Source: Aurantibacillus circumpalustris
GTDB lineage: Bacteria > Bacteroidota > Bacteroidia > B-17B0 > Aurantibacillaceae
Assembly (NCBI RefSeq): GCF_029625215.1
Contig: NZ_CP121197.1
Coordinates: forward strand, 3,596,001-3,660,000
Length of the DNA stretch: 64,000 nt
Direction: 5' to 3'
The position numbers and the translations under genes are program-made. Below are positions 1-12,399 of this stretch, one piece after another. The notes beneath the pieces are model-generated. The model did not search any database. It was not told where the DNA came from and saw only the letters and a program-made list of their open reading frames with translations. Position 1 is the stretch's first letter, and each line of letters begins with the position of its first letter.

Positions 1-111
1 AAAACTACTACCAATAGTTTAACAAAAAGGTTTAAAATAGAATTTCATTCAAACGCAACGGAAAAAATAATAACTTAACAGGTAATTTACACCAACTCAA
101 AAACACAATCT

Positions 112-1218
112 ATGAAACGAATTACAATTATCTTGTCTGTTTTTTCTCTCTTCTTGTCGGGGTTTTCTAAGGCCCAAGAACATGACGCTTATGAAACGGG
201 AATAAATGAAGTAACTGTCTTACTCAAATTCAGGGATTTAAACGGAAATATTCTTGCCGGTGAGTCAATGACTATTTTTGAATTCTCTTCAGGGAATTCA
301 AAAATATTTAAAAGCTCGCCAGTAGGTACCCTTATTTTGAAGGGATTATCCGGATCGGTGTTTGACATCAGTTTCAAATACAACCCACATTACCTTATAA
401 TCGATACAAAACAGTATCAAGAAAGGATAATTGAAATACTGGTGACTTACGAGGGGACTGCCGAATTAGAACGACAAAAAATTGAACGAGAAAAGTTTGA
501 AAAAATGGCACGCGAAAGATGGGGGTCGACCAATGCTGAAGGATTTAAAAAAGACCTTGAAAACTACTCTAATGGAAAATATAAATTCCAGGATGAGGTA
601 TTTTTAAAAGTCCTGAAGAGAAACGTAAAATGGAAGAATAAACTCATAGTGTGCGATATTACTGGTAGTATGTATCCATATATTGGGCAGGTTTTATTAT
701 GGTACAAACTTAATTATGCGGATGAGAAGACAACGCAGCTTTGTTTTTTTAATGACGGTGATTCAAAAAGTGAAGACCAAAAAACTATAGGTAATACAGG
801 TGGGATATATTATTGCGATAAGTGTGAGGAAGATTCATTGACGGACGTAATGGTAAGAGCAATGGTTGGGGGCTGCGGTGGAGACGCTCCTGAAAACGAC
901 TTAGAAGCACTTATTAAGGCATCAAATAAAATGAAAGATTTCAAGGAATTAATATTGGTTGCAGATAACAACAGTGATGTAAAAGATATAGCGTTACTAA
1001 AAGAACTGAAAATACCGGTTCGTGTTATTGTATGCGGTTCGAATAACCGCGTGGCTTCAGATTACTTGGAGATCGCATACAAAACTAAAGGCTCTGTTCA
1101 TACTATTGAAGAGGATATAGAAACCGTTTCTGCAATGAAAGAAGGTTCTGAAATTAAGATCGGGGGTAGGAAATATAAATTACGTAAAGGGGAATTTATT
1201 CTTATAAACAAAGGGTGA
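112..1218 (+). CDS. secreted protein with a VWA-like domain
   Basis: The 368-residue product starts with a Sec signal peptide (hydrophobic residues 5-20, likely cleavage after the Ala-Gln at 21-22). Residues 25-115 look like a small beta-rich domain, and 115-170 are charged and probably helical. From about 176 a von Willebrand A-type fold is suggested: a beta strand leads into DITGSM (D182, T184, S186), a variant of the MIDAS metal motif DxSxS, and a GGDAPEND stretch near 256-263 resembles the conserved acidic loop of VWA proteins. Four cysteines (211, 235, 238, 255) could form disulfides. It stands alone, with no operon partner visible. Periplasmic or surface metal-dependent protein binding is inferred from the fold; I do not recognise a named family. 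Confidence 0.7.
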   Translation: MKRITIILSVFSLFLSGFSKAQEHDAYETGINEVTVLLKFRDLNGNILAGESMTIFEFSSGNSKIFKSSPVGTLILKGLSGSVFDISFKYNPHYLIIDTKQYQERIIEILVTYEGTAELERQKIEREKFEKMARERWGSTNAEGFKKDLENYSNGKYKFQDEVFLKVLKRNVKWKNKLIVCDITGSMYPYIGQVLLWYKLNYADEKTTQLCFFNDGDSKSEDQKTIGNTGGIYYCDKCEEDSLTDVMVRAMVGGCGGDAPENDLEALIKASNKMKDFKELILVADNNSDVKDIALLKELKIPVRVIVCGSNNRVASDYLEIAYKTKGSVHTIEEDIETVSAMKEGSEIKIGGRKYKLRKGEFILINKG

Positions 1219-1408
1219 GTGTAAATCAGTTCGTCAATACAATAAGTCAATTTGAAGAGCGCGATATCTTATAACGACAAACTTAATTTATGAGGACAAG
1301 GAAGAAATATTAGTACGAATCAACTAAACGACTTAGGTCTCTGAAAAAACATTGAACCACAGAATTACTGTTAACAACAGCCTTGTTATTAAAACTTAAG
1401 TCACTTAA

Positions 1409-3847
1409 TCACTCCTTCAACAAAATTTTCATCTCTACCCTTCTGTTTTTTTGTCGCCCCTGAGGAGTTGCATTATCTTCAATAGGTTTACTTTGTCCGA
1501 ACCACTCAGTAATTATTTGTTCTTCTTTAACAGCTTTCTTAACAAGATAATTTTTCACCGCTAAAGTCCGTTTTTCTGAAAGTACAAAATTCTTTTCTTC
1601 ATCGCCTGAATTATCAGTATGTCCAGAGAGTTTTAATTTCCAGTCTTTTGAATGTGCCACCATTAATTTTGCTAAAGCATTTAATGCAGGTAGTGATTTG
1701 GCTTTGATAATATCTTTAGCAGATGCAAACTCAAGACTAGCGAAAGCCTTTTCTATTATTTTTTTCTCAGCCGCTTTCATTGGTACTTCCTGAGGAGCAG
1801 TCTCAAGGACTACCGGACGTGAAACAGGACATCCTTTCAGTTCTACTAAACCAAATTCTTTCGGGCAATTATCATCTTTATCTAACACACCGTCGCCATC
1901 CGTATCTACATATGGACAACCTTTGTTTTCAATAGGCCCCGCTTGATCAGGGCACTCATCATTTTTATCAACAATTTTATCTCCATCCTTATCAGGACAA
2001 CCCTTGAATTCTTTAGGACCAAACTCATCAGGGCAACCGTCGTATTTATCTGGCGTTCCATCAGCGTCTTTATCTGGGCATCCACTAAATTCACTCGAGC
2101 CTGGGTCAAACGGACATTCATCTAACCTATCAATAACCTTATCACCGTCGGTATCAGGACAACCTTTAAATTCAGCTGTTCCAGCACTATCCGGACACAT
2201 ATCATCCATGTCGGTTATTCCATCACCATCACTATCAGGGCAACCCATCAATTGGATTAAACCAGGTACATCTGGACAGCGGTCATCTGAATCTTGAATA
2301 TGATCACCATCTCTATCAGGGCATCCTTTAAATTCCCATACACCAGGAATTCTGGGACACTTATCTTTTTTATCACTAATTCCGTCTTTATCATAATCCT
2401 TTTTAATGCCGGTAGGAATAGGTATTTTAAGTAAAAAATAAAAATTTGCTCCGTACGTGTCCTTCTTGCTAAAATAGGAGATAACATTGTTAGATCCCAC
2501 CACTAAAGGCCCCAGTCGCAGCATAGCTCCCATTGCAATTTTACTTCCTCTATTTGCTGACAAAGTATTATAAGAAAGAGGTATCCCTAAACCTACCCAT
2601 TTATCTTCCACACGAGGCGTTAAGCTAATAGTTGTATAATCATAAACCTTAGACTCTTTGTTCTTGAAAAAATTGCTAAAATTCCCAGTCAAATTCACAT
2701 AAAAAGGCTTCCAGATATTATAATCTACTTGAAGATTAATAGCCATTGGTAAACGCATGGTAAAGGTTCGCTCGTCATTTTTTGCGGGAAACTCATTAGG
2801 GTGAGCTTTAAGGGTGGAATCAAAGCCATTTATACCATCCGCATCCTGAAATATGGAAATATTAAACCTATTTACATCGGCTGTAAAATCATTAGACAAA
2901 GCTCCTTTCTTAAATCGAATTCCACCAATATCATTAACAGCCAAACTCGCTTTCAATTTATATTTATTTTTATCACGTCTGTATAAACCCGACACCCCAT
3001 CCATTTCGTACTGATATTCGTCAAAATCAGGTCGCCATTCGTATACCACACCAATATCTAAACCAAAACCAGGAGAGGAAGTGAACTTATAAATTTCATT
3101 AGGATTACTAGAGTTGAAATTTAGATTATCTGAATGTCCATAAGCAATTTCAGTTTTAAAAAAACTAACGGTATCCTTTGTACTAACCAAATAATCTAGA
3201 TCTCTCGCATAAAAATAGGCCGCTTCAAGACCTTGTAATAATTTAACAGTCAACCCCGCCTTTAAAAAATGGGGGCCATCCATCTTCACAACACGTGCGT
3301 AAGACAAGCCGTATTCTGCCCAGGCCATTTGTTGAATGCTCAAATTTTTATTGGTGAGTCGTTCATTTAATAATCTGTCCACCGAAAGTTCACCAAACAA
3401 AAGATCAGCCAAATCTTGCGAAATACCATCAACATTAATATAATTACGCACACTCCAATTAAATGCAATTGCATTTTTCCTATTTATGGAAACCATAAAT
3501 GAAGGTAATGCTAGTCGATTTGAAACGTAAAATGCTTTTGATTTCCCATCATTTAAAATGGAAAGGGTTTGATTTCTATCTCTCCAAAGTGTGTCTGAAA
3601 ATATCGAATAACCATTTTTAACTCCCATATAATTATTGTCTACCGTCGCATTTAATCCAAGCAAAGAAATGTCTAATACGAATCTATTGTCTACAATATT
3701 TGCCGGATTTACAATCGCACCGGTTACACCCGAATAATTACTGCTTTGAAGACCTAAAAAGTCTTGTGCATTTAAAAAGTTAGAAAGGAGTATTATTAAA
3801 AAAAGGAAAATTCTTTTCATAAATAATTTGTATAGGGTGATAAACAA
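1409..3847 (-). CDS. DUF5723/OmpA-family outer-membrane protein with thrombospondin type 3 repeats
   Basis: The 812-residue product has three parts. The N-terminal ~480 residues match the Bacteroidota DUF5723 beta-barrel-like family, with an opening rich in NPAN-type motifs after the signal peptide. Residues ~487-700 hold about eight Asp-rich calcium-binding type 3 repeats (DxDGDxxxDxxDxCP). Residues ~712-812 form an OmpA-like peptidoglycan-binding domain (SGHTDNSG, then a QNRRVE-type ending). It probably links the outer membrane to peptidoglycan. The start used here adds nine residues before a second Met (genomic 3820) that begins a more typical signal peptide (MKRIFLFLIILL), so the real start may be 3820. 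It is monocistronic. Confidence 0.88.
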   Translation of the reverse strand: MFITLYKLFMKRIFLFLIILLSNFLNAQDFLGLQSSNYSGVTGAIVNPANIVDNRFVLDISLLGLNATVDNNYMGVKNGYSIFSDTLWRDRNQTLSILNDGKSKAFYVSNRLALPSFMVSINRKNAIAFNWSVRNYINVDGISQDLADLLFGELSVDRLLNERLTNKNLSIQQMAWAEYGLSYARVVKMDGPHFLKAGLTVKLLQGLEAAYFYARDLDYLVSTKDTVSFFKTEIAYGHSDNLNFNSSNPNEIYKFTSSPGFGLDIGVVYEWRPDFDEYQYEMDGVSGLYRRDKNKYKLKASLAVNDIGGIRFKKGALSNDFTADVNRFNISIFQDADGINGFDSTLKAHPNEFPAKNDERTFTMRLPMAINLQVDYNIWKPFYVNLTGNFSNFFKNKESKVYDYTTISLTPRVEDKWVGLGIPLSYNTLSANRGSKIAMGAMLRLGPLVVGSNNVISYFSKKDTYGANFYFLLKIPIPTGIKKDYDKDGISDKKDKCPRIPGVWEFKGCPDRDGDHIQDSDDRCPDVPGLIQLMGCPDSDGDGITDMDDMCPDSAGTAEFKGCPDTDGDKVIDRLDECPFDPGSSEFSGCPDKDADGTPDKYDGCPDEFGPKEFKGCPDKDGDKIVDKNDECPDQAGPIENKGCPYVDTDGDGVLDKDDNCPKEFGLVELKGCPVSRPVVLETAPQEVPMKAAEKKIIEKAFASLEFASAKDIIKAKSLPALNALAKLMVAHSKDWKLKLSGHTDNSGDEEKNFVLSEKRTLAVKNYLVKKAVKEEQIITEWFGQSKPIEDNATPQGRQKNRRVEMKILLKE

Positions 3848-3928
3848 ATATAGTTATTTTATCCAATTAGCACTTATAAATTGAAATACAGAGACTTTTA
3901 AAAACATGTTGAACAGAAACTTAAACAA

Positions 3929-5791
3929 CTAGTTGATTTTTTTAATTGAAAACCAAAGATCGTCAAAATAAATTGTATCAGCTGTTGGGTTTTGTAAATA
4001 GAACAAACTCTCAGAAGAGTCACAGCCAGCCGGCATTGACAAAACCATTCGCATCCTTTCCCATCCATTATTTTCTTTCAACTGAGCATCATCATGCGCA
4101 AAGTAGTAGCCGTTACAATTAATGCCTTCGCCCGTAAAAATAAGTTGGCCTTTGCTGGCTTTTTGCCAAGCTCTCATCTCCAAAAAACTTCCCGAATAAA
4201 TATTTTTCACTTTATAAACGGCCGATAAAGAAGAATTCGGGGGCATGACAAGAGAATGATTTCCTGATCGATGAACCTTGGTAGTCAAGACATTTGTACC
4301 TTTCAGCAGTATACTGTCATTCGACGTTAATAAAAATCCTTCTGCATTTATTTTTTCCACATCGCATGAAACCTCAATTTTACTTATGCACGTTTCTTTG
4401 TAATAGCGTGTATAGAGCAAATTGAATGTGATACCATTGGCAAGAAACACAAACAAAATAACAATAGGCGCAACATTTAATTTTATTTTAATCCAGGATA
4501 CATTGCAAAGAATAAAAAGTAAAGGCATTACCGGAACAAGATATCTTCCCTGAATAGAATCTGCAATATCCCTACCAACGGCGTTCCAAATAAGGTGCTG
4601 CGACAAGACAATTAAAGAGAAAGTAAGAATGGCAGCAGAAAAAATAATTAGTTTTTTAAAAAAAGAAAGGTAAATTTTTGTCTTTTCTGTGACCGCAACA
4701 AATAAAATCACCAGGTATGAGTTTATAAAAAACCAAAACGGAATGCCCGAATCCATGTAAGCTCCAAAATGTCCAATATAACTCGACAAATAGAAATCGG
4801 CAGTTTTAACCGTAGTGTTATAAAGTACCTTTGGGAAAAAAGTGCCGTGTGCGAGCAAATGCGCTTTCTGTTTGTGATAATCTGCACCCTCACGAATGGT
4901 AGTATGCGGTCTGAACTGAAGATTATAATCGTCGTAACCAATGAAATAAGGTGATAAGGCCTGCGTCCATAATGCCGCACATAAAAAAGCAACTAAAACA
5001 ATGCTTCCTAATAGTACATATTTTCTAAGCTTTGATGTAAAAACATGTGCTGGAAGAATCAATAAAATTAAAAGTAAAGACACGTAAATAGTTTTACTTA
5101 GCGGCAAAAAAATGCAGAGAAGAAAAAGCAAAGCAATTTCCTTTTTCGTGATAGGCTTAGTGTAAAAAGAAAACTTTAGTACTATGGCAATCAACATAAA
5201 AGATAAAATATTTGTAACAGTATCCGCAGTGATTGAACTCGCTAAATACATATTCATGGGCAATAAAAACACCATTACGAATAACCATTTATAAGATGGA
5301 AGTGTTTTTATAATGTACCACATTGCCAAAAGCCAAATAAAAAACGTAAACACTCTAGTGACATCGTACATCATCCCAACTGAAAAATGAAATTGGCGGA
5401 GAATAAACAAAGTCAATGCTTGAGGAATGTAAGCTACAGCAGAATAATTACTCGTATTCGGAAAATCTTTAAACACCTTTTCTTTATCCGAAAATTTAAT
5501 TTCATAACCCTTGGCAATTTCTTCAGAAGTTAGTTTGTACGGAGAAAAAACTGCACTAGTTATGTAAAGAGACATGTACTGCGCAAAACAAACTGGCACC
5601 TCTCCACCAAGACGTTGATCTTTTTTCTCAGGTAAAAATTTTCCTTCACTTATCTGATACGCTCTTAAAAAATGATTAAACTCATCGGGAGATTGCATGG
5701 CAGGTCTAAGAAAAAAATACACAATACCCAAAGTAATTGCAGCAAATACAAAAAACGAAGCGGGATTTATTTTTGAAATTAGTTTAAGCAT
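3929..5791 (-). CDS. DUF2142 family polytopic membrane protein
   Basis: The 620-residue protein has an N-terminal transmembrane helix followed by the family signature PDEFNHFLRAYQISEG (about residues 35-50), then around ten further hydrophobic helices up to residue ~450, and a soluble beta-rich C-terminal domain of ~170 residues that looks like a carbohydrate-binding sandwich. DUF2142 proteins resemble GT-C glycosyltransferases and commonly occur with cell-surface polysaccharide genes, but none is adjacent here. The PDE acidic pair sits where GT-C enzymes keep a catalytic Asp in their first outer loop. The family call is firm; glycosyl transfer is an inference. Confidence 0.82.
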   Translation of the reverse strand: MLKLISKINPASFFVFAAITLGIVYFFLRPAMQSPDEFNHFLRAYQISEGKFLPEKKDQRLGGEVPVCFAQYMSLYITSAVFSPYKLTSEEIAKGYEIKFSDKEKVFKDFPNTSNYSAVAYIPQALTLFILRQFHFSVGMMYDVTRVFTFFIWLLAMWYIIKTLPSYKWLFVMVFLLPMNMYLASSITADTVTNILSFMLIAIVLKFSFYTKPITKKEIALLFLLCIFLPLSKTIYVSLLLILLILPAHVFTSKLRKYVLLGSIVLVAFLCAALWTQALSPYFIGYDDYNLQFRPHTTIREGADYHKQKAHLLAHGTFFPKVLYNTTVKTADFYLSSYIGHFGAYMDSGIPFWFFINSYLVILFVAVTEKTKIYLSFFKKLIIFSAAILTFSLIVLSQHLIWNAVGRDIADSIQGRYLVPVMPLLFILCNVSWIKIKLNVAPIVILFVFLANGITFNLLYTRYYKETCISKIEVSCDVEKINAEGFLLTSNDSILLKGTNVLTTKVHRSGNHSLVMPPNSSLSAVYKVKNIYSGSFLEMRAWQKASKGQLIFTGEGINCNGYYFAHDDAQLKENNGWERMRMVLSMPAGCDSSESLFYLQNPTADTIYFDDLWFSIKKIN

Positions 5792-5895
5792 GAAACGTTA
5801 AAAACGTATTGTACACGGTATCTAGGATAATTTGGTTGGCCACAAGCAATACTAGTATTTTTTGGCTAAACAAGCAAAAGAATTCAGCAATTTCC

Positions 5896-5903
5896 TATCT
5901 TTG
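5896..5903 (+). promoter_or_regulatory. Bacteroidota-type -7 promoter box for prfA
   Basis: The octamer TATCTTTG matches the Bacteroidota consensus TAnnTTTG exactly and lies 17 bases before the prfA start codon, giving a very short leader. No convincing -33 TTTG is seen at the usual spacing. Confidence 0.6.
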
Positions 5904-5919
5904 CGATCCTTAAAATGCT

Positions 5920-6990
5920 ATGTTAGAAAAATTAGAAGAAATAAAACGCCGCTACGAAGACGTGGAATTAAAATTGGCCGACCCAAAGGTTATTGGCGAT
6001 ATGAAGTTGTTTAAAAAACTCAACATCGAATACAAAGAACTAGGTGATATTGTTACCCATATCAACGAATACAAGAAAGTACTCTCAAACATCGATGGTG
6101 CTAAGGATGTACTTGCTACCGAAAAAGATAAAGATTTTTTAGAAATGGCGAAAGCCGAGTTGGAAGAGAACCGCGAGAAAGAAGAAAAATTGACCGAAGA
6201 AATTCGCTTAATGTTAATTCCAAAAGACCCTGAAGATGTAAAGAACTGCGTGATGGAGCTCAGAGGTGGCACTGGTGGTGATGAAGCCGCCATTTTTGCA
6301 GGTAATCTTTTTGAAATGTACTCTCGTTTTTGCGAAAAAAAAGGTTATCAATTAGAAATAGTGGACTCTAGCCCAGGTACTATGGGTGGTTTTAAAGAAA
6401 TTGTTTTTAATGTAAAAGGAATTGGCGCTTATGGTACCATGAAGTTCGAAAGTGGTGTTCACCGCGTGCAACGTGTACCGGCTACCGAAGCTTCTGGAAG
6501 AGTTCATACTTCTGCAGCATCGTTAGTAGTTTTGCCTGAGGCGGAAGAATTAGATGTAGATATTAAAGATTCTGATATTGACATGGCTACCGCTCGAAGT
6601 GGCGGGGCTGGTGGACAAAATGTAAACAAAGTAGAAAGTAAGGTAATTTTAACGCATAAACCTACAGGTTTAGTGGTGACTTGCCAAACAGAGCGTAACC
6701 AACTTGGTAATCGTGAGAAAGCCATGCAAATGCTCCGTTCAAAAATATACGATATCGAATACCAAAAACGTTTAGAAGCCGTTACCAAACGTAGAAAAAC
6801 AATGGTAAGTACTGGTGACCGTAGTGCGAAAATCAGAACCTACAATTATCCTCAAAATAGAATTACCGACCATAGAATTAATGTTACTTTATACGATCTA
6901 ACAAATTTTATGAATGGTGATATACAAGAAATGATAGATAAATTGCAATTTGCAGAAAATGCAGAGCGCATGAAGGAGGGTGGATTGTAA
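5920..6990 (+). CDS. prfA: peptide chain release factor 1
   Basis: This 356-residue protein terminates translation at UAA and UAG codons on the ribosome. The tripeptide anticodon of class RF1 is present as PAT (residues 187-189, in [10 protein letters not shown]), rather than the SPF of RF2. The universal GGQ motif that triggers peptidyl-tRNA hydrolysis is at 231-233 ([11 protein letters not shown]). Length and domain order are normal for the family. An exact TAnnTTTG box lies just upstream. The gene stands apart from prmC, with which it is often paired in other bacteria. Confidence 0.98.
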   Translation: MLEKLEEIKRRYEDVELKLADPKVIGDMKLFKKLNIEYKELGDIVTHINEYKKVLSNIDGAKDVLATEKDKDFLEMAKAELEENREKEEKLTEEIRLMLIPKDPEDVKNCVMELRGGTGGDEAAIFAGNLFEMYSRFCEKKGYQLEIVDSSPGTMGGFKEIVFNVKGIGAYGTMKFESGVHRVQRVPATEASGRVHTSAASLVVLPEAEELDVDIKDSDIDMATARSGGAGGQNVNKVESKVILTHKPTGLVVTCQTERNQLGNREKAMQMLRSKIYDIEYQKRLEAVTKRRKTMVSTGDRSAKIRTYNYPQNRITDHRINVTLYDLTNFMNGDIQEMIDKLQFAENAERMKEGGL

Positions 6991-7125
6991 TGGGACGTTC
7001 ATTGTAACTTGTACATTGTACATTACCTGTGTTTAATAGGCGTACAGACAAGTAATATGTTACAGTATACAATCTACAACTAGGCACACAGACAAGGTAC
7101 AACTAAGCACAAAAAACAAAATTAA
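6991..7125. repeat. short degenerate intergenic repeats
   Basis: The spacer after prfA contains imperfect direct copies of a CAGACAAG-containing unit (around 7045 and 7088), of ACAACTA(A/G)GCAC (around 7076 and 7099), and of TTGTACAT (around 7008-7024). It looks like a small non-coding repeat cluster without coding potential. Confidence 0.35.
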
Positions 7126-7839
7126 ATGACATCAGAAGGAGAAGATAGAATTAGAGACGCTTTCGCAAACAAGGACTGGAATGATATTAAGGCTCAAAAC
7201 AGCTGGCAGATCTTCAAAATAATGAGTGAGTTTGTTGAAGGTTTTGAAAAAATGGGTCGTATTGGTCCCTGTGTATCCATCTTTGGTAGCGCGCGCACTA
7301 AGCCAGAAAACAAATATTATAAGTTAGCTGAAGAAATTGCTTTTAAACTTGTAAAAGAAGGTTACGGTATTATTACAGGTGGTGGCCCCGGAATTATGGA
7401 AGCTGCAAACAAAGGCGCACGCAGAGGCGAAGGTAAATCAGTAGGTTTAAACATTGTATTGCCTTTTGAACAAACAAACAATCCTTACATTGATACAGAC
7501 AAGTCCATTAACTTCGATTACTTTTTTGTACGCAAAACTATTTTCTTAAAATATTCTCAAGGTTTTATTGGAATGCCAGGTGGTTTTGGGACCATGGATG
7601 AGTTATTCGAATCACTTACTTTGGTGCAAACAAATAAGATTGCACAGTTTCCCGTAGTATTAGTTGGTACTGAATATTGGAAAGGCATGATTGACTGGAT
7701 TAAAAATACCATGCTCACTGAAGAAAACAATATTAACGCCATTGATTTGGAACTTTTTAAAATTGTTGATACCGCAGAAGATGCTGTAAAACACATTGTA
7801 GATTTCTACAGCAAATACCTTTTAAAACCAAATTTCTAA
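7126..7839 (+). CDS. LOG/TIGR00730-family nucleoside 5'-monophosphate phosphoribohydrolase
   Basis: The 237-residue Rossmann-fold protein carries both family motifs: GGGPGIMEAANKGA (residues 85-98) and PGGFGTMDE (151-159), the latter holding the catalytic Glu of the PGGxGTxxE signature. Family members hydrolyse the N-glycosidic bond of cytokinin ribotides or other nucleotides. The bacterial physiological role is often nucleotide salvage, and the substrate cannot be told from sequence. About 45 N-terminal residues precede the fold. The next gene begins one base after the stop codon, so the two are probably translated from one mRNA. Confidence 0.9.
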   Translation: MTSEGEDRIRDAFANKDWNDIKAQNSWQIFKIMSEFVEGFEKMGRIGPCVSIFGSARTKPENKYYKLAEEIAFKLVKEGYGIITGGGPGIMEAANKGARRGEGKSVGLNIVLPFEQTNNPYIDTDKSINFDYFFVRKTIFLKYSQGFIGMPGGFGTMDELFESLTLVQTNKIAQFPVVLVGTEYWKGMIDWIKNTMLTEENNINAIDLELFKIVDTAEDAVKHIVDFYSKYLLKPNF

Positions 7840-7840
7840 A

Positions 7841-11229
<3,389 letters not shown>

Positions 11230-11284
11230 ATTGTAAATTTATATATTCTTTAAGAACCTGTATGAGAAATTATTTCAATTGTTT

Positions 11285-11644
11285 TTAGGATTTAAACTCT
11301 TTCTTTAAAATGTTTTTAACAACCGTTTTTATCTCCGGTAAATCTTTTTGAATAATTTCCCAAACAGCTCTCATCTTAATGTTAAAGTACTCATGAGCGA
11401 TCATGTTTCTGAATGAACGGACTTTATACCAAGGGTAATTGTATTTATCCAATATGTCTGATTCCACATGTATAATAGCTTCGCCAATTATAATAAACTG
11501 AAGCAAAACTGCGTCCTGCAACATTTCATTTTTGAGAAACAATTTTAAATCAGTTGAGCCAACAAACTTTTCAATACTTGAAATTGCTTTTCCAATATGT
11601 TCCAACCTTTCATGACTTTCCAGATGACTATCTTTCATAAACAA
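11285..11644 (-). CDS. hepT: HepT-like HEPN ribonuclease toxin (DUF86)
   Basis: The 119-residue all-helical protein carries the HEPN catalytic motif R79-NMIA-H84-E-Y86 (R-X4-H-X-Y), which in HepT toxins forms the RNase active site; the Tyr is the residue modified by the partner antitoxin. It overlaps the 3' end of the HTH-nucleotidyltransferase gene by 17 bases, so the two are translationally coupled. A second ATG two codons in (genomic 11638) is an equally good start. In characterised HepT/MntA (type VII) systems the nucleotidyltransferase blocks the toxin by oligo-AMPylation; here this is inferred from family and gene order. Confidence 0.88.
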   Translation of the reverse strand: MFMKDSHLESHERLEHIGKAISSIEKFVGSTDLKLFLKNEMLQDAVLLQFIIIGEAIIHVESDILDKYNYPWYKVRSFRNMIAHEYFNIKMRAVWEIIQKDLPEIKTVVKNILKKEFKS

Positions 11645-12215
11645 GCTTCAAATCTGGCTCAACGTTTTTTAGAATATAGGGTTTAAATGAATCTATAAAT
11701 CCAACATCCACTTTACGATTAAGTTTACTTTCTAAAAGATGTTTTACTTCGGCTAAATCAAAATACGAAAACGTTTTATCCGTTTGTAGAGCTATGTCTA
11801 CATCACTTTTCGGACCATCGTCAGCTCTGGCAAAGGATCCATATATCCACGCTTTTTGAATGTGTTTAAATCCCTTTATTGCCGTTTTTATTTTCTTTAA
11901 TAGTTCGTTTCTATCAATCTTTTTAAAGTTGATGTACTCTATTTTTTCTTCAGCTACTTGTAACACCTTTAAGGCCATGTGCTCATCTTCTAGCGTATTG
12001 ACCAGTTTATCAGACAACCACGAAACCAATAAATCGCTTTCTTGTACTTTAAAGTATTTTGCAAGTTTTACAACATTTTCACGTGTTGCGTTTCGCTGCC
12101 CCCGCTCAATCTTACTCAAAATCGCTTGATCTATTTCCAAATAAGCTGCCACTACGCGTAAAGGCATTTTTCTTTCTTCTCTTAATTTGCGAATTATTTC
12201 TCCTAAGCTCTCCAT
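11628..12215 (-). CDS. XRE-type HTH fused to MntA-like minimal nucleotidyltransferase antitoxin
   Basis: Residues 6-60 form an XRE/Cro helix-turn-helix (LSKIERGQRN at the recognition end). Residues ~100-195 form a minimal nucleotidyltransferase with GSFAR at 126-130, SDVD at 137-140 and a third acidic residue at D170, so all catalytic positions of the MNT family are present. It is the first gene of a two-gene unit with the HEPN toxin. The fusion suggests one protein both neutralises the toxin by AMP transfer and represses the operon. A perfect inverted repeat lies directly upstream (12230-12250). Confidence 0.88.
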   Translation of the reverse strand: MESLGEIIRKLREERKMPLRVVAAYLEIDQAILSKIERGQRNATRENVVKLAKYFKVQESDLLVSWLSDKLVNTLEDEHMALKVLQVAEEKIEYINFKKIDRNELLKKIKTAIKGFKHIQKAWIYGSFARADDGPKSDVDIALQTDKTFSYFDLAEVKHLLESKLNRKVDVGFIDSFKPYILKNVEPDLKLVYER

Positions 12216-12229
12216 TTCAATTTCTTCAC

Positions 12230-12250
12230 TTTTGACAATTTATGTCAAAA
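12230..12250 (-). promoter_or_regulatory. inverted-repeat operator over the promoter of the HTH-MntA/HepT operon
   Basis: The site is a perfect dyad, TTTTGACA-N5-TGTCAAAA, beginning 15 bases before the antitoxin start codon. On the minus strand a TAATTTTG octamer (12246-12253), an exact TAnnTTTG -7 box, runs into the distal arm. A repressor bound to the dyad would therefore block RNA polymerase. The fused XRE domain of the antitoxin is the obvious candidate ligand. Confidence 0.65.
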
Positions 12251-12399
12251 TTATAAATAAAAACTGAGACTTTAAAATATTCTATTTTGATCTCTTTTTT
12301 AGTTTTGCTTTAACATTATAAACCTACATTTATAACATCTAAAAAGACTTAATAAACGTAAATAGAACATTATTCCGTTCCAATAGACTAAAAAGTCAA

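Noticed and set aside
2004-2297. Plus-strand frame with repeated SGQPLNS-like units
   Set aside because: It mirrors the Asp-rich calcium-binding repeats of the minus-strand OmpA-family gene, which is supported by domain matches at both ends.
11285-12215. A mobile or defence island around the toxin-antitoxin pair
   Set aside because: No integrase, transposase, terminal repeats or tRNA junction is visible, and the flanks are ordinary housekeeping and regulatory genes.
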